64,000 nucleotides of DNA, from positions 1 through 64,000 of the forward strand of contig NZ_JABMKZ010000025.1 of NCBI RefSeq assembly GCF_013204855.1. The letters are read 5' to 3'. The position numbers and the translations under genes are program-made. The notes under the pieces are model-generated. The model was not told where the DNA came from, searched no databases, and worked only from the letters and a program-made list of their open reading frames with translations. The stretch's first letter is position 1; each line of letters begins with the position of its first letter. The DNA comes from Paenibacillus alba. GTDB lineage: Bacteria > Bacillota > Bacilli > Paenibacillales > NBRC-103111. Positions 51,399 through 60,509 of this stretch are shown here, in pieces.

Positions 51399-51941
51399 TT
51401 AATCTTCGTTTCCGGCAGGCACATTCCGCTTTCCTTCAAGCAGCTTGCGAATGGGAACGTAGCAAATCAGGGCAAACAGCAGATTAAACAGAACACTCGG
51501 AAGCATGTAGTGGGTGAGGGCAAATTTCAGATCAATGTCAATAAGCTTGAACAAACGGTTGATCCCGTAGTTCAAAAACTCAAACAAGAGCAGTCCCATT
51601 CCGGTAATCAGCAAATTATAAAATATTAAATTAGGTTGTCTTCGCTGTGCTAATCCAGCCAAGTAGCCGGTTAATCCCATACCGAAGGAATACACCCCCA
51701 GCATGGAACCGTAGTAGTTGAAATCATGCAAAAGCCCAAACAGGAGCCCGTAAATGAGAGCGGTATGACGATGATGAAAAAGTCCGATAAACAAGATGAA
51801 GACCAAAGTGAAATGGGGCGTTACACGCACAACCCCTTGCCAGGCCGAAGGGATCAACCAAACAAAGATACTGCCTTGCAGAATGAAAATTGCTAATAAA
51901 ATGATGAGCCACAGCAAATGTCGATTCACGTTACGGCTCAC
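51399..51941 (-). CDS. mreD: Rod shape-determining protein MreD
   Basis: 180-residue protein with five or six membrane segments. LIYGLLFGLLHDFNYYGSMLGVYSFGMGLTGYLAG is the conserved core. Directly after mreC (1-nt gap). Confidence 0.93.
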   Translation of the reverse strand: MSRNVNRHLLWLIILLAIFILQGSIFVWLIPSAWQGVVRVTPHFTLVFILFIGLFHHRHTALIYGLLFGLLHDFNYYGSMLGVYSFGMGLTGYLAGLAQRRQPNLIFYNLLITGMGLLLFEFLNYGINRLFKLIDIDLKFALTHYMLPSVLFNLLFALICYVPIRKLLEGKRNVPAGNED

Positions 51942-51942
51942 C

Positions 51943-52806
51943 TCATTTCACTTCCGGGACTTCGACCACAAACACTTCGCGAATATGGCTGAACGAAGCT
52001 TTGGGCTTCACCATAACCTTGTATGTGATGCCGAATTCCCCAGGGCCGATGGATGAAATAGTTCCAACCTCAATGCCTTTAGGAAACACTTGACCCAAGC
52101 CTGATGTAATAATGGTGTCTCCAACTTTCATATCATCCGCGTGTTCAACCTTGTTCATCACAAGCTCGCCAGTATTGGCATAAGACTCAATCATCCCGAA
52201 TGGCTGATTCTCATTACCCTTAACCGTAACGGCGATGGCCTTGGAATTATTGTCAGAATCATTGATTTCGTTGAGCAATTGAACGTTCGAGTGAAAGCCG
52301 AACACTTTGCTTACTCTGCCTACCAGACCGTCCACGGTCATGACAGCCATATTTTCCTTTATCCCGTCTTTATCGCCTAAATTAATCGTTACCGTCGCAT
52401 TGTATGGATCTGTATCCATCGTAACGACCTCCGCAATGCGATACGTGTACACGTTGGCTTGACGCTGGCGCTCTGTAAAGCCAAGCGCTTCCATTAACCG
52501 CTTGTTCTGAGCCTCCAGATCATTCAACCGCTGCGTATCTCGCGCATACTGCGTAAGCGTCAGCTTCAGCGTCTTGTTCTCTTCATAAATAACTCTTAAC
52601 TGACGAACATCTTCAAAGAAACCCGCTACCTGCGCAGCGGGCTTGTAGAAGAGTCCTTGCGTCCAAGAAACGGAGTCTTTGACGAATTTCTCCGGCCACG
52701 TCATCGGTGCCCGGTTCCCTAGTGTCAATCCCATCAATATAAAGAAGCAGACAAGTCCGAACATCAGGAAAAACAGCCTCTTGTTTCCCATAAATTTAAA
52801 CAACAT
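51943..52806 (-). CDS. mreC: Cell shape protein MreC
   Basis: About 287 residues. One membrane segment (about 10-30), a coiled coil (65-105: VRQLRVIYEENKTLKLTLTQYA), then two beta-barrel domains with DGLVGRVSKV and GDTIITSGLGQVFPKGIEVG. Links the elongasome enzymes to MreB. The start is the ATG 5 nt after AGAAGG rather than the GTG two codons earlier. Confidence 0.94.
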   Translation of the reverse strand: MLFKFMGNKRLFFLMFGLVCFFILMGLTLGNRAPMTWPEKFVKDSVSWTQGLFYKPAAQVAGFFEDVRQLRVIYEENKTLKLTLTQYARDTQRLNDLEAQNKRLMEALGFTERQRQANVYTYRIAEVVTMDTDPYNATVTINLGDKDGIKENMAVMTVDGLVGRVSKVFGFHSNVQLLNEINDSDNNSKAIAVTVKGNENQPFGMIESYANTGELVMNKVEHADDMKVGDTIITSGLGQVFPKGIEVGTISSIGPGEFGITYKVMVKPKASFSHIREVFVVEVPEVK

Positions 52807-52825
52807 GAGCACCTTCTAACGAATA

Positions 52826-53860
52826 TTAACGCTTATATCGCGAGCCTGATCCTGACTTATTCTTGAACAAATGAATGTTTTCTAGTGCGCGTCCTGTGCC
52901 GATTGCCACGCAATCGAGCGGGTTCTCTGCCACGAGGACAGGCATGCCTGTTTCTCTTGCCAGCAGTCGATCAAGATTGCGAAGCAAGCCGCCGCCGCCC
53001 GTCAGAACGATGCCGCGGTCCATGATATCCGCGGACAATTCTGGTGGACATTTCTCCAGCGTAACTTTGACCGCTTCGACGATGGCATTGACCGTGTCCT
53101 GAAGGGATTCCGTAATTTCATCGGATGTCACGCTCATCGTTTTGGGTAATCCGGAAACCAGATCCCGTCCACGAATTTCAATTGTTTCCGGCTTCTCCAT
53201 CGGAAGCGCAGAGCCAATTTCCATTTTAAGCGTTTCGGATGTGCGTTCCCCAATCATCAAATTGTATGTACGCTTAATGTATTGAATGATAGCATCGTCC
53301 ATTTCATCCCCGGCGATGCGGATCGAGCGGCTGGTAACGATGCCCCCGAGAGAAATCACCGCGACTTCTGTCGTTCCGCCGCCAATATCGACGACCATAC
53401 TGCCTGTTGGTTCCCAAACAGGAAGATCGGCACCGATTGCCGCAGCAAACGGTTCTTCAATCGTGTACGCCTCGCGCGCTCCGGCTTGTTTGGTCGCATC
53501 CTCAACTGCACGTTTCTCTACAGCTGTAATTCCGGATGGCACGCAAACCATCACATTCGGGTGACGCTGGAAGAGCCAGCGCTGCTTCTGAGCTTGTCTC
53601 AAAAAGTAGCGGATCATCGTCGCTGTCGTTTCAAAGTCGGCGATAACGCCATCTTTCATCGGGCGAATCGCACGGATGTTGCCAGGGGTGCGCCCGATCA
53701 TTTTTTTGGCCGCGTCTCCGACAGCCTCGATTGTTTTCGTATCCGTACGTAGAGCAACCACAGACGGTTCTCTAACGATAATTCCTCTGCCTTTTACATA
53801 AACCAGTGTGTTCGCTGTACCCAAATCAATCCCTAAATCCTTCGTTAAACCGCCAAACAT
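52826..53860 (-). CDS. mreB: Actin-like cell shape protein MreB
   Basis: 344 residues. Phosphate 1 loop DLGTANTLVYVKGRGI, phosphate 2 VVDIGGGTTEVAVISLGG and the adenosine motif IVLTGGGGLLRNLDRLLA. Forms membrane filaments that guide lateral wall synthesis. GGAGC precedes the ATG. Confidence 0.97.
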   Translation of the reverse strand: MFGGLTKDLGIDLGTANTLVYVKGRGIIVREPSVVALRTDTKTIEAVGDAAKKMIGRTPGNIRAIRPMKDGVIADFETTATMIRYFLRQAQKQRWLFQRHPNVMVCVPSGITAVEKRAVEDATKQAGAREAYTIEEPFAAAIGADLPVWEPTGSMVVDIGGGTTEVAVISLGGIVTSRSIRIAGDEMDDAIIQYIKRTYNLMIGERTSETLKMEIGSALPMEKPETIEIRGRDLVSGLPKTMSVTSDEITESLQDTVNAIVEAVKVTLEKCPPELSADIMDRGIVLTGGGGLLRNLDRLLARETGMPVLVAENPLDCVAIGTGRALENIHLFKNKSGSGSRYKR

Positions 53861-53894
53861 GGCAATGCTCCTTTCCTGTTGCCAATCTATTATA

Positions 53895-54584
53895 TTACAT
53901 AAAGCCTTGTTCCTTCAAACTAATGAATCGCTGATCACCAATGATAACATGATCCAGTACTTCAATACCAATGATAGTTCCCGCTTCCACTAAACGATGC
54001 GTTAATTGAATATCCTCAGGGCTTGGTGTGGGGTCGCCGCTGGGATGATTATGTACACAAACGATAGAAGCACTGCTGCGTTTGATCGCCGCGCGAAACA
54101 CTTCTCTGGGATGTACGATGGATGCATTCAAGCTGCCCATAGACAAAGTTTCCTGCGCCAGCAAATGATTCTTCGTATTCAGAAATAAACAAACAAAATG
54201 CTCCTTTTGTAAATAACGAAGATCTTCGCTCATCAAATTGGCGATATCCTTGGGCGAACGAATCGTCACCCGCTCGGCATAGCTGCTTTTGGCGAGTCTG
54301 CGTCCAAGCTCAATGCCAGCCATAATTTGCAGGGCTTTCGCATCGCCGATCCCTTTGATCTGCGTCAGCTGATCTTTGCTCATATCTACTAGACTGCGCA
54401 AGCCCCCACTTTCGTTCAATATTCGTGACGCCAAACGCACAGCTGATTCAGATACGGTCCCTGTTCGAAGCAAAATAGCCAAAAGTTCCACATGACTAAG
54501 GGCTCCAGCTCCATACTGGAGCATGCGCTCTCTCGGTCTTTCCTCATTTGGCACTTCTCGCAGCATCAAGCTTGTGGCTTCCAT
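53895..54584 (-). CDS. radC: RadC-family JAB-domain protein
   Basis: 229 residues. N-terminal helix-hairpin-helix-like domain (LTQIKGIGDAKALQIMAGIELGRR) and a JAB1/MPN metalloprotease-like domain with the JAMM motif HNHPSGDPTPSPED. Family function is unsettled. Conserved upstream of mreB in Bacilli. Confidence 0.94.
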   Translation of the reverse strand: MEATSLMLREVPNEERPRERMLQYGAGALSHVELLAILLRTGTVSESAVRLASRILNESGGLRSLVDMSKDQLTQIKGIGDAKALQIMAGIELGRRLAKSSYAERVTIRSPKDIANLMSEDLRYLQKEHFVCLFLNTKNHLLAQETLSMGSLNASIVHPREVFRAAIKRSSASIVCVHNHPSGDPTPSPEDIQLTHRLVEAGTIIGIEVLDHVIIGDQRFISLKEQGFM

Positions 54585-54663
54585 GAATTCCCCTCTTTCA
54601 TCTTGTAGGTTGTGTTACTTGCCTCTATCCCATTCATGCCGAAATATGCTCAAAAAACGACAT

Positions 54664-54695
54664 AAAACCCCCGGATTCATAAGATCCGAGGGCTT
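54664..54695 (-). terminator. Terminator after the Rrf2 gene
   Basis: AAGCCCTCGGAT pairs with ATCCGGGGGTTTT around a 7-base loop. It insulates the Rrf2 gene from radC. Confidence 0.85.
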
Positions 54696-55145
54696 CTAGG
54701 ACAATAGCTCATTATTCGATTGTGGGCATTCGAAAGCTCTAATTCGTTCCAACATACTGCCGATGGTATGTCCATTGAAGTACAATTCCATCTGCTTCTC
54801 GGCGTCTGCGAACACATCTCCCATTAATTTATCCATCTTGGATGAAATCAAACAGGGTTTATTCTCATCCCCAGAGCACCAGCTTGGCTTCAAGGAGCCT
54901 TGGCACGTCAATCGGTAAATTTCACCGAGTGTCACTTCGTCCGGGTTCCGGCTAAGGATGAAACCGCCGCCGATACCTTCTTTCGTTGAAACGTAGCCTG
55001 CTTTTCGAAGAAAGCCCATCACTTTGCGAATACGAGCAGAATGTGTAGACACATTCACAGCAATTTCTTCGCTTGTTGCCATATGATCGGGCAAATTAGC
55101 GAGAAATACAAGGCTGTGGACGGCTATCGTAAATTCGCTGTTCAT
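54696..55145 (-). CDS. Rrf2-family transcriptional regulator
   Basis: 149 residues. Winged helix (TIAVHSLVFLANLPDHMATSEEIAVNVSTHSARIRKVMGFLRKAGYVSTKEGIGGGFILS). Two cysteines (SWCSGDENKPC) lie in the loop that binds iron-sulphur or senses thiols in IscR/NsrR/CymR relatives, and a third is in FECPQ; the spacing does not match the three-Cys iron-sulphur set. Target unknown. GGGGG lies before the ATG. It is inserted between maf and radC, which are adjacent in B. subtilis, and has its own terminator. Confidence 0.88.
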   Translation of the reverse strand: MNSEFTIAVHSLVFLANLPDHMATSEEIAVNVSTHSARIRKVMGFLRKAGYVSTKEGIGGGFILSRNPDEVTLGEIYRLTCQGSLKPSWCSGDENKPCLISSKMDKLMGDVFADAEKQMELYFNGHTIGSMLERIRAFECPQSNNELLS

Positions 55146-55255
55146 GGTTGGTCCCCCCTGAAGAATGCGATGTTGTGTCGCTTACTGTCATTGTACCCGT
55201 TACAGATTATTCAGTCAATGGATGGGCACCTTTTGGGAGGCAGAACGGTGAACGT

Positions 55256-55864
55256 TTAGAGAACTTCAATATCAAACTGAAGCAGCAAATCGCTTAGCAG
55301 AGACAGCGGCAAGCCAACAACGGTGAAATAGTCGCCTTCGATGGCATGCACAATCGTAGCTCCGATCCCTTGAATGGCGTAAGAGCCGGCCTTGTCCTTA
55401 GGTTCTCCTGTCGCAATATAACGAAGAATTTGGCTGTCGTTCATTGGCTTCATCTTGACATCTGTGACACTGTGCGAAACGGCTTGTTTTCCCGTAGCTG
55501 CATCGATACACGCGATCCCGCTATAAACTTGATGCGTATTGCCTTGCAGTGCTTGCAGCATCCGGAAAGCGTCTTGTTCGTCCGCCGGTTTACCCAAAAC
55601 TTCATTGTGGTAAACAACGACCGTATCCGAGCCGATAATAATACCATGCTGCTCTCCAGCTTCCAGCATTTCACGCACCATGGATGCTTTGCGCAAAGAA
55701 AGCAATTCCACCAACTGAGCTGGCGTGATTTTTTCTTCGACGGTCTCATCTGCGTCACTTACTCGAATGATATAGGGTAGACCTAATGTTTGGATAAGCT
55801 CTTGTCTGCGCGGCGATGACGAAGCCAGAATAAGTCTTTGCTGTTGATTGGTATGGGTACTCAT
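55256..55864 (-). CDS. maf: Maf nucleotide pyrophosphatase
   Basis: 202 residues. LILASSSPRRQELIQTLGLPY, IIGSDTVVVYHNEVLGKPADEQDAFRML and GSYAIQGIGATIVHAIEGDYFTVVGLP are standard. Hydrolyses non-canonical dTTP/UTP and blocks septation when overproduced. The start (MSTHTNQQQR) has GGGAG 9 nt upstream; the 37-codon extension overlaps the next gene. Confidence 0.95.
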   Translation of the reverse strand: MSTHTNQQQRLILASSSPRRQELIQTLGLPYIIRVSDADETVEEKITPAQLVELLSLRKASMVREMLEAGEQHGIIIGSDTVVVYHNEVLGKPADEQDAFRMLQALQGNTHQVYSGIACIDAATGKQAVSHSVTDVKMKPMNDSQILRYIATGEPKDKAGSYAIQGIGATIVHAIEGDYFTVVGLPLSLLSDLLLQFDIEVL

Positions 55865-55923
55865 AAGAAACAACTCCCGTTCAAAGTAATAATCGAATTC
55901 ACACATAGGCGAGAATGCCTTTT

Positions 55924-56166
55924 TTACACCTTGCGATACAGGAGGTAGGCCCCCACTAATCCAAGAATACTGCATAAGTTTAGTTTCACCAAAAGATGGA
56001 ACTCATATTTCACAACCTGCAGATCAGCTTTAGGCTCCCAGGAGATCTGAGCTGATTTGGTCAAAAAAGCAAGAGCAGGGACCGGCGCCAGCAGCTGGCC
56101 AACAATAATCCCGGTAATCAAACCGACGATTAAAAATACGATTAATGCGAAGGTGCCTTTTTTCAT
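55924..56166 (-). CDS. DUF4321 membrane protein
   Basis: 80 residues with two membrane segments (about 5-27 and 60-78) and the SWEPKADLQVVKYEFHLLVKLNLCSILGL core of DUF4321. Function unknown; usually found near maf. The start (MKKGTFALIV) has GAGGAT about 8 nt upstream. Confidence 0.85.
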   Translation of the reverse strand: MKKGTFALIVFLIVGLITGIIVGQLLAPVPALAFLTKSAQISWEPKADLQVVKYEFHLLVKLNLCSILGLVGAYLLYRKV

Positions 56167-56311
56167 GCCTGTCATCCTCTCTTCTATGTACAAGCCCTAT
56201 TATACTGGCACACTCCTCTTTTTTCCATGAAAAATGTGATCGCATGGTGATTGTTACCTGCTTACATCCCCTGCTGATCCTAGTAAGATAGTTACCGGAG
56301 GTATCTCAACT

Positions 56312-57562
56312 ATGACTCTACTAAAAAGACTTATCCTATTCACTTTTCTGTTCACCATTGCCTTTCCGTATCAAGCCTTTGCTTACAAAGTTGTGCTGGA
56401 CGCCGGACACGGCGGAAGTGATCCCGGAGCTATCGGAGTCAATGGTCTCCGTGAAAAGGATGTCAACTGGGACATCACCCAAAAGGTACGAGACGAGCTG
56501 ACCGCGCTCGGTTATGAGGTTGTTTTGACCAGAAAAGATGATTCCTACTGGGCGCTTGCACAGCGAGTCGAATTCACGAATGCGCAGCAAGCGGATTTAT
56601 TCGTATCCATTCATGCGAATGCACACCCTGATGGCAAAACCAACGGCTCGATGGTGCTTTACTATGACAACGCCTATCCGCAAGAGGATTATCCTGCCAG
56701 TGAAACGATGAAGCAATTGACTCCCTACAGCAAAGATCTGGCACAGCACGTTTTGAATTCTCTGGTCGCAGCAGTGGGCACCAAAAACTTAGGACTCGTC
56801 CCAAGTGCTGTGTATGTCGCTCGAATGGGGACCATTCCGAGTATTCTCGTAGAAACAGCTTTTCTCAGTCAGAGCAGCGATGCCGCTTTGCTGGCCAGCG
56901 ATGCGGTTCGAGCCAAGATGGCGAAAGGCATCGCGAACGGGATTGCAGCTTATGCACCTCCCTTGTTCACGGACACACTTACCCATTGGGCTCGAGAAGC
57001 GATCGTGCGGATGCAAAATAAAGGTGTCATTGAAGGTATGGCCGCCAATCTGTTTGAACCCGATCGCGCACTAACCAGAGCTGAATTCCTCACCTTGATG
57101 GATCGTGTCTTCACCTTCAGCGAAATGAAAGCGTCCTGCGAGCCAAGCGGGACTGTCACATCGCTTGTATATGGCTGCCAGGCCGGTGCCGCTGAGCAAA
57201 GCTACAAAGATCTGCCAACGTCTCACTGGGCTAGCCCCGTGTTCGCCAAAGCCAAGAAACTGAATCTGCTGCAGGGGTACTCGGATGGAACCATCCGTCC
57301 CAACCAACCGATTACACGTGGCGAGGTTGCCTATCTGTTTGACCATTTGCTGCAGCTATCCGCCACTGCAAACAGCAGACAGCAGGCAGCACAGCTGCCT
57401 AGCTTCGACGATGTGCCCTCTACGCTATGGAGCGCCAAAGCCATTTACGCTTTGCAAAATAAAGGATTGATCAATGGCATCACCAATACTTCGTTCAAGC
57501 CCGATCAAACCATTACCCGCGCCGAGATAGCGGCCTTGTTGAATCGTTATTATGTCAAATGA
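56312..57562 (+). CDS. N-acetylmuramoyl-L-alanine amidase with SLH domains
   Basis: 416 residues. Signal peptide (cleavage near residue 24), Amidase_3 domain (about 25-215) with zinc ligands in DAGHGGSDPGA (His), REKDVNW (Glu) and FVSIHANAH (His) and the catalytic Glu in ILVETAFLS. Three SLH domains follow (about 220-275, 297-350 and 365-416: HWAREAIVRMQNKGVIEGM, HWASPVFAKAKKLNLLQGYSDG, LWSAKAIYALQNKGLINGIT). Anchored on wall polysaccharide; cleaves the glycan-peptide bond. GGAGG precedes the ATG. The only plus-strand gene in this stretch; the SLH domains point to Paenibacillaceae. Confidence 0.95.
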   Translation: MTLLKRLILFTFLFTIAFPYQAFAYKVVLDAGHGGSDPGAIGVNGLREKDVNWDITQKVRDELTALGYEVVLTRKDDSYWALAQRVEFTNAQQADLFVSIHANAHPDGKTNGSMVLYYDNAYPQEDYPASETMKQLTPYSKDLAQHVLNSLVAAVGTKNLGLVPSAVYVARMGTIPSILVETAFLSQSSDAALLASDAVRAKMAKGIANGIAAYAPPLFTDTLTHWAREAIVRMQNKGVIEGMAANLFEPDRALTRAEFLTLMDRVFTFSEMKASCEPSGTVTSLVYGCQAGAAEQSYKDLPTSHWASPVFAKAKKLNLLQGYSDGTIRPNQPITRGEVAYLFDHLLQLSATANSRQQAAQLPSFDDVPSTLWSAKAIYALQNKGLINGITNTSFKPDQTITRAEIAALLNRYYVK

Positions 57563-57609
57563 AAAAAAAGCGTGTCTGAGCCCTTAAAAGGTTCGGACAC
57601 GCTTTTTTT
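57562..57609. terminator. Bidirectional terminator, amidase and spoIIB-like genes
   Basis: AAAAAAAGCGTGTCtGAgCC pairs with GGtTCgGACACGCTTTTTTT around a 7-base loop. Confidence 0.93.
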
Positions 57610-58954
57610 AGGAAGGGACGCTGATTTTCTTAATCAGCTCTTTCTGCGCGATAATGTACTGCATCATCGACGACTGAGCTTGCCACAGCATCGCCGTGGA
57701 AGGGCTTTTCTTATACTCGTCCATCGACAAGACCGCGCTGTTGATTGCTGCTGTCATCTTTTGCACAACCAATTTCGAGTCATCCGTCAGCCCTTCGTTC
57801 ATCGCTGTCGACAAGGTGGTTAGCTGTTGATGGGAAGCATGAATCGTCTGCACGGAAGCTTCTGCCAGCGCGGTTGGTTTCGTCTCTGCCAAATGCACAA
57901 CGGTGAGTCCCGTTATTGCATTCACCAGTTTGTCCCCTTCGGCCAGAAAAGAAGGAACGGATTCCGGTTTTTGTCCGCCCCAACGGATGCCTGTTGCTGC
58001 GGGGATATCTAAGCTTTTGATATACACCTCAATCGATTTATCCGCAGCCTGCACCTTCTCACGTAGTGCGAGCGCATCATCCTTCGTTTTGGCAAAACCC
58101 ACAAATACGGTCAGCTTATCCAAAGAATCCAGTGCAGAAGCCAAGCCTTTCTTTTTCAAAGTATCCTGCGTGGCTTGAGCGCCCTGCAAGCTGCTGAACA
58201 CGCCATTTTGCAGAAACGTATACGATTTGGCGGGAATTTGCACCGGTGTAACGACCCCAGCAGCTGCAGCAACGGCTGTCGCCTGCTCCGGAGTCGTCTT
58301 GGCAGCTCCCGTCGGTGCTTTCGACGGAACCGCTGCCTGCGCCTTAGGCGACGGCAAGGCAATTGTATTTTTAGCTGCCGCAGTGTCGTTGACATCGTTA
58401 TTGGATGAAAACATCGAAAGAACAAAAAAACCAAATGCGATCCCGGTCACAACAGCACCAGCCACTGACGTTGCAATACGAATCCAAGGCGCGCCCGAAG
58501 GTTTGGCATATCGCGTACCGGTCTCTGGCTCCACATAGGGCCCCTTCGAGGTCCAGCTTGACCACTCGTCGCGATTTCGCTCCGGCATCGACTCCTGTCT
58601 TTCCGGAGGCAGTTCTCTGTCTTCCTGGCGATCTCTGGCCTCCTGGGATTCACGAATAATTCGTTCCACGCGGTCACTCTCTGTTTCAATCTGACTGGTC
58701 CAATTCCCAAAATCAGTTGTAAAGGTATTTAATGCGTGCGGCTCGAACATTTGTTCGACTTGCTCTCTCTCAGCCTGCTGATAGGAAGTTACCGGATCCG
58801 GCGCACGTTCTTCTCTTGGATGCGTGACTACTTTAAACTCTTCCTGATAGAGCGGGATGACTTTCTCATCCTGATCAGGTACGCGCGAGGCTTTGCGGGC
58901 TGATTCTATGGGTTCTTTTGGATCGAAACGGTAGGTTATTCTAGCTTTGCTCAT
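57608..58954 (-). CDS. spoIIB: SpoIIB-like SPOR-domain membrane protein
   Basis: About 448 residues. A charged cytoplasmic N-terminus (MSKARITYRFDPKEP; many Glu/Arg) precedes one membrane segment (about 158-182), an Ala/Pro-rich linker, and a SPOR-like region (about 242-325: YTFLQNGVFSSLQGAQATQDTLKKKG ... FVGFAKTKDDALALREKV). It ends in a helical domain. B. subtilis SpoIIB localises to the septum and helps engulfment; topology and position near folC and maf match. Sequence similarity is weak, so the name is partly by context. The start is the ATG 8 nt after GGGAG. Confidence 0.72.
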   Translation of the reverse strand: MSKARITYRFDPKEPIESARKASRVPDQDEKVIPLYQEEFKVVTHPREERAPDPVTSYQQAEREQVEQMFEPHALNTFTTDFGNWTSQIETESDRVERIIRESQEARDRQEDRELPPERQESMPERNRDEWSSWTSKGPYVEPETGTRYAKPSGAPWIRIATSVAGAVVTGIAFGFFVLSMFSSNNDVNDTAAAKNTIALPSPKAQAAVPSKAPTGAAKTTPEQATAVAAAAGVVTPVQIPAKSYTFLQNGVFSSLQGAQATQDTLKKKGLASALDSLDKLTVFVGFAKTKDDALALREKVQAADKSIEVYIKSLDIPAATGIRWGGQKPESVPSFLAEGDKLVNAITGLTVVHLAETKPTALAEASVQTIHASHQQLTTLSTAMNEGLTDDSKLVVQKMTAAINSAVLSMDEYKKSPSTAMLWQAQSSMMQYIIAQKELIKKISVPS

Positions 58955-59067
58955 TCTCTTCACTCCCTCGTAAATGTATTTGGAACGGGCTTTAACGCCA
59001 CGTTGTCTTGTCCAAATCTTCTGTTACTAGATTATGATTGAGAGAATCGAATTATGTTCCTTTCAGC

Positions 59068-59110
59068 AAAAAAAGACCGCCTCCAGCCAAATTGGCTTAC
59101 AGCGATCTTT
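59068..59110 (-). terminator. Terminator after murC
   Basis: AAGATCGC..AGCCAA pairs with TTGGCT..GCGgTCTT and is followed by seven Ts on the minus strand. Confidence 0.88.
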
Positions 59111-59113
59111 AAG

Positions 59114-60502
59114 CTAGGTATTCGTTTCGTATTTCTTGCGCAGCGACTTTGCTAGTCCATCCGCCGCTTTCCAGATGTCACCCGCGCCCATCGTTAGCAC
59201 GAGATCGCCGGGTTGCACACGCTGAATCAGATCGGATAGAACCTCTTCCCTCGTTGCAATATGCCGGACATTCGGGTTGCTGTTGCTTCTGATCAGTTCA
59301 ACCAGCTTGACGGAATCCACGCCTTCGATTCGCTGTTCGCCTGCCGGTGAGTAGATATCGGTGATGATCACCTCGTCAGCTTCATCGAAGGAGCGACTGA
59401 ACTGCTCAAACAAATAATAGGTTCGCGTGTATCGTTGCGGTTGGAAAACAGCAATAATTCGCTTCCCTGTTGCTTTGGCAGCTGATATTGTAGCCTGAAT
59501 TTCCGTAGGATGATGAGCATAGTCATCGATGACCAAGATGTCCTCTACCTCGCCTAACACTTGAAATCTACGTTTTGCCCCGCGAAACTCTTGAATCGCA
59601 TCCACAATCTGCTCGAATGGCAATCCCGCTTCCAGACAAGTGATTACCGTGGCAAGCGCATTATACACGTTATGCTTGCCTGGTACGGACAAACTCACCA
59701 AACCCAAATCTGCGCCCTTGAACCTTACGGCAAATGTAACTTTGCGGTCACCAAGCGTAATATCATGCGCTACATAGTCGGCCTCGCTATCTATGCCATA
59801 CGTAATGACTTCGCTCTGAATGGCTGGAATCATTTCCCTCAGGAAGGTATCATCCTGGCAAACAATTGCTTTCCCTCCAGGTCTTACTTGACTGAGGAAT
59901 TGTTTGTACGCCTTTTTCAAATTCTCGAAATCACCGTTGTAATTCTCCAAATGATCCGCTTCGATATTATTGACTAGTGCGAGAGTCGGATGATATTGAA
60001 GGAATGTCCCATCGCTCTCATCCGCTTCGGCAACGACAAATTCACCCTTGCCTGCTTTGGCGTTGCTGCCCACATTCATGATTTCTCCGCCAATAATATA
60101 CGTCGGGTCCGCTCCGCAAATCTCCATGACCAGCGCAATCATAGACGATGTTGTTGTTTTGCCATGAGCGCCTGCAACGGCAATGCCCTTGCGTTCGTTC
60201 ATAAGCCTTGCGAGCATCTGTGAGCGATGAATGACCGGAATATTCAATTCCTCCGCAGCCTGCATCTCCACATTATCTTTGGATAGAGCTGTCGAGTACA
60301 CAACCAAATCAGCGCCGGAAACATTGCCCGCTTCATGTCCTATGAAAACTTTTGCGCCTTTGGCGATTAGCTTTTCTGTAAGTTCTTGCTGTGCTAGATC
60401 GGAACCGGAAATTCGGTATCCCATTTCAAGCATGACTTTGGCAATTGCACTCATGCCGTATCCGCCGATGCCAATAAAATGTACGTGTTCTGCTTGACTC
60501 AC
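59114..60502 (-). CDS. murC: UDP-N-acetylmuramate-L-alanine ligase
   Basis: 462 residues. Adds L-Ala to UDP-MurNAc. UDP-binding HFIGIGGYGMSAIA at the N-terminus, ATP loop AGAHGKTTTSSMI, VAEADESDGTFL, NIEADHLENY, and DDYAHHPTEI. It starts with GTG, seven nt after GGTGA and 7 nt after the folC stop. In B. subtilis murC is at another locus; here it is inserted between folC and spoIIB. Confidence 0.95.
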   Translation of the reverse strand: MSQAEHVHFIGIGGYGMSAIAKVMLEMGYRISGSDLAQQELTEKLIAKGAKVFIGHEAGNVSGADLVVYSTALSKDNVEMQAAEELNIPVIHRSQMLARLMNERKGIAVAGAHGKTTTSSMIALVMEICGADPTYIIGGEIMNVGSNAKAGKGEFVVAEADESDGTFLQYHPTLALVNNIEADHLENYNGDFENLKKAYKQFLSQVRPGGKAIVCQDDTFLREMIPAIQSEVITYGIDSEADYVAHDITLGDRKVTFAVRFKGADLGLVSLSVPGKHNVYNALATVITCLEAGLPFEQIVDAIQEFRGAKRRFQVLGEVEDILVIDDYAHHPTEIQATISAAKATGKRIIAVFQPQRYTRTYYLFEQFSRSFDEADEVIITDIYSPAGEQRIEGVDSVKLVELIRSNSNPNVRHIATREEVLSDLIQRVQPGDLVLTMGAGDIWKAADGLAKSLRKKYETNT

Positions 60503-60509
60503 GCCGTTC

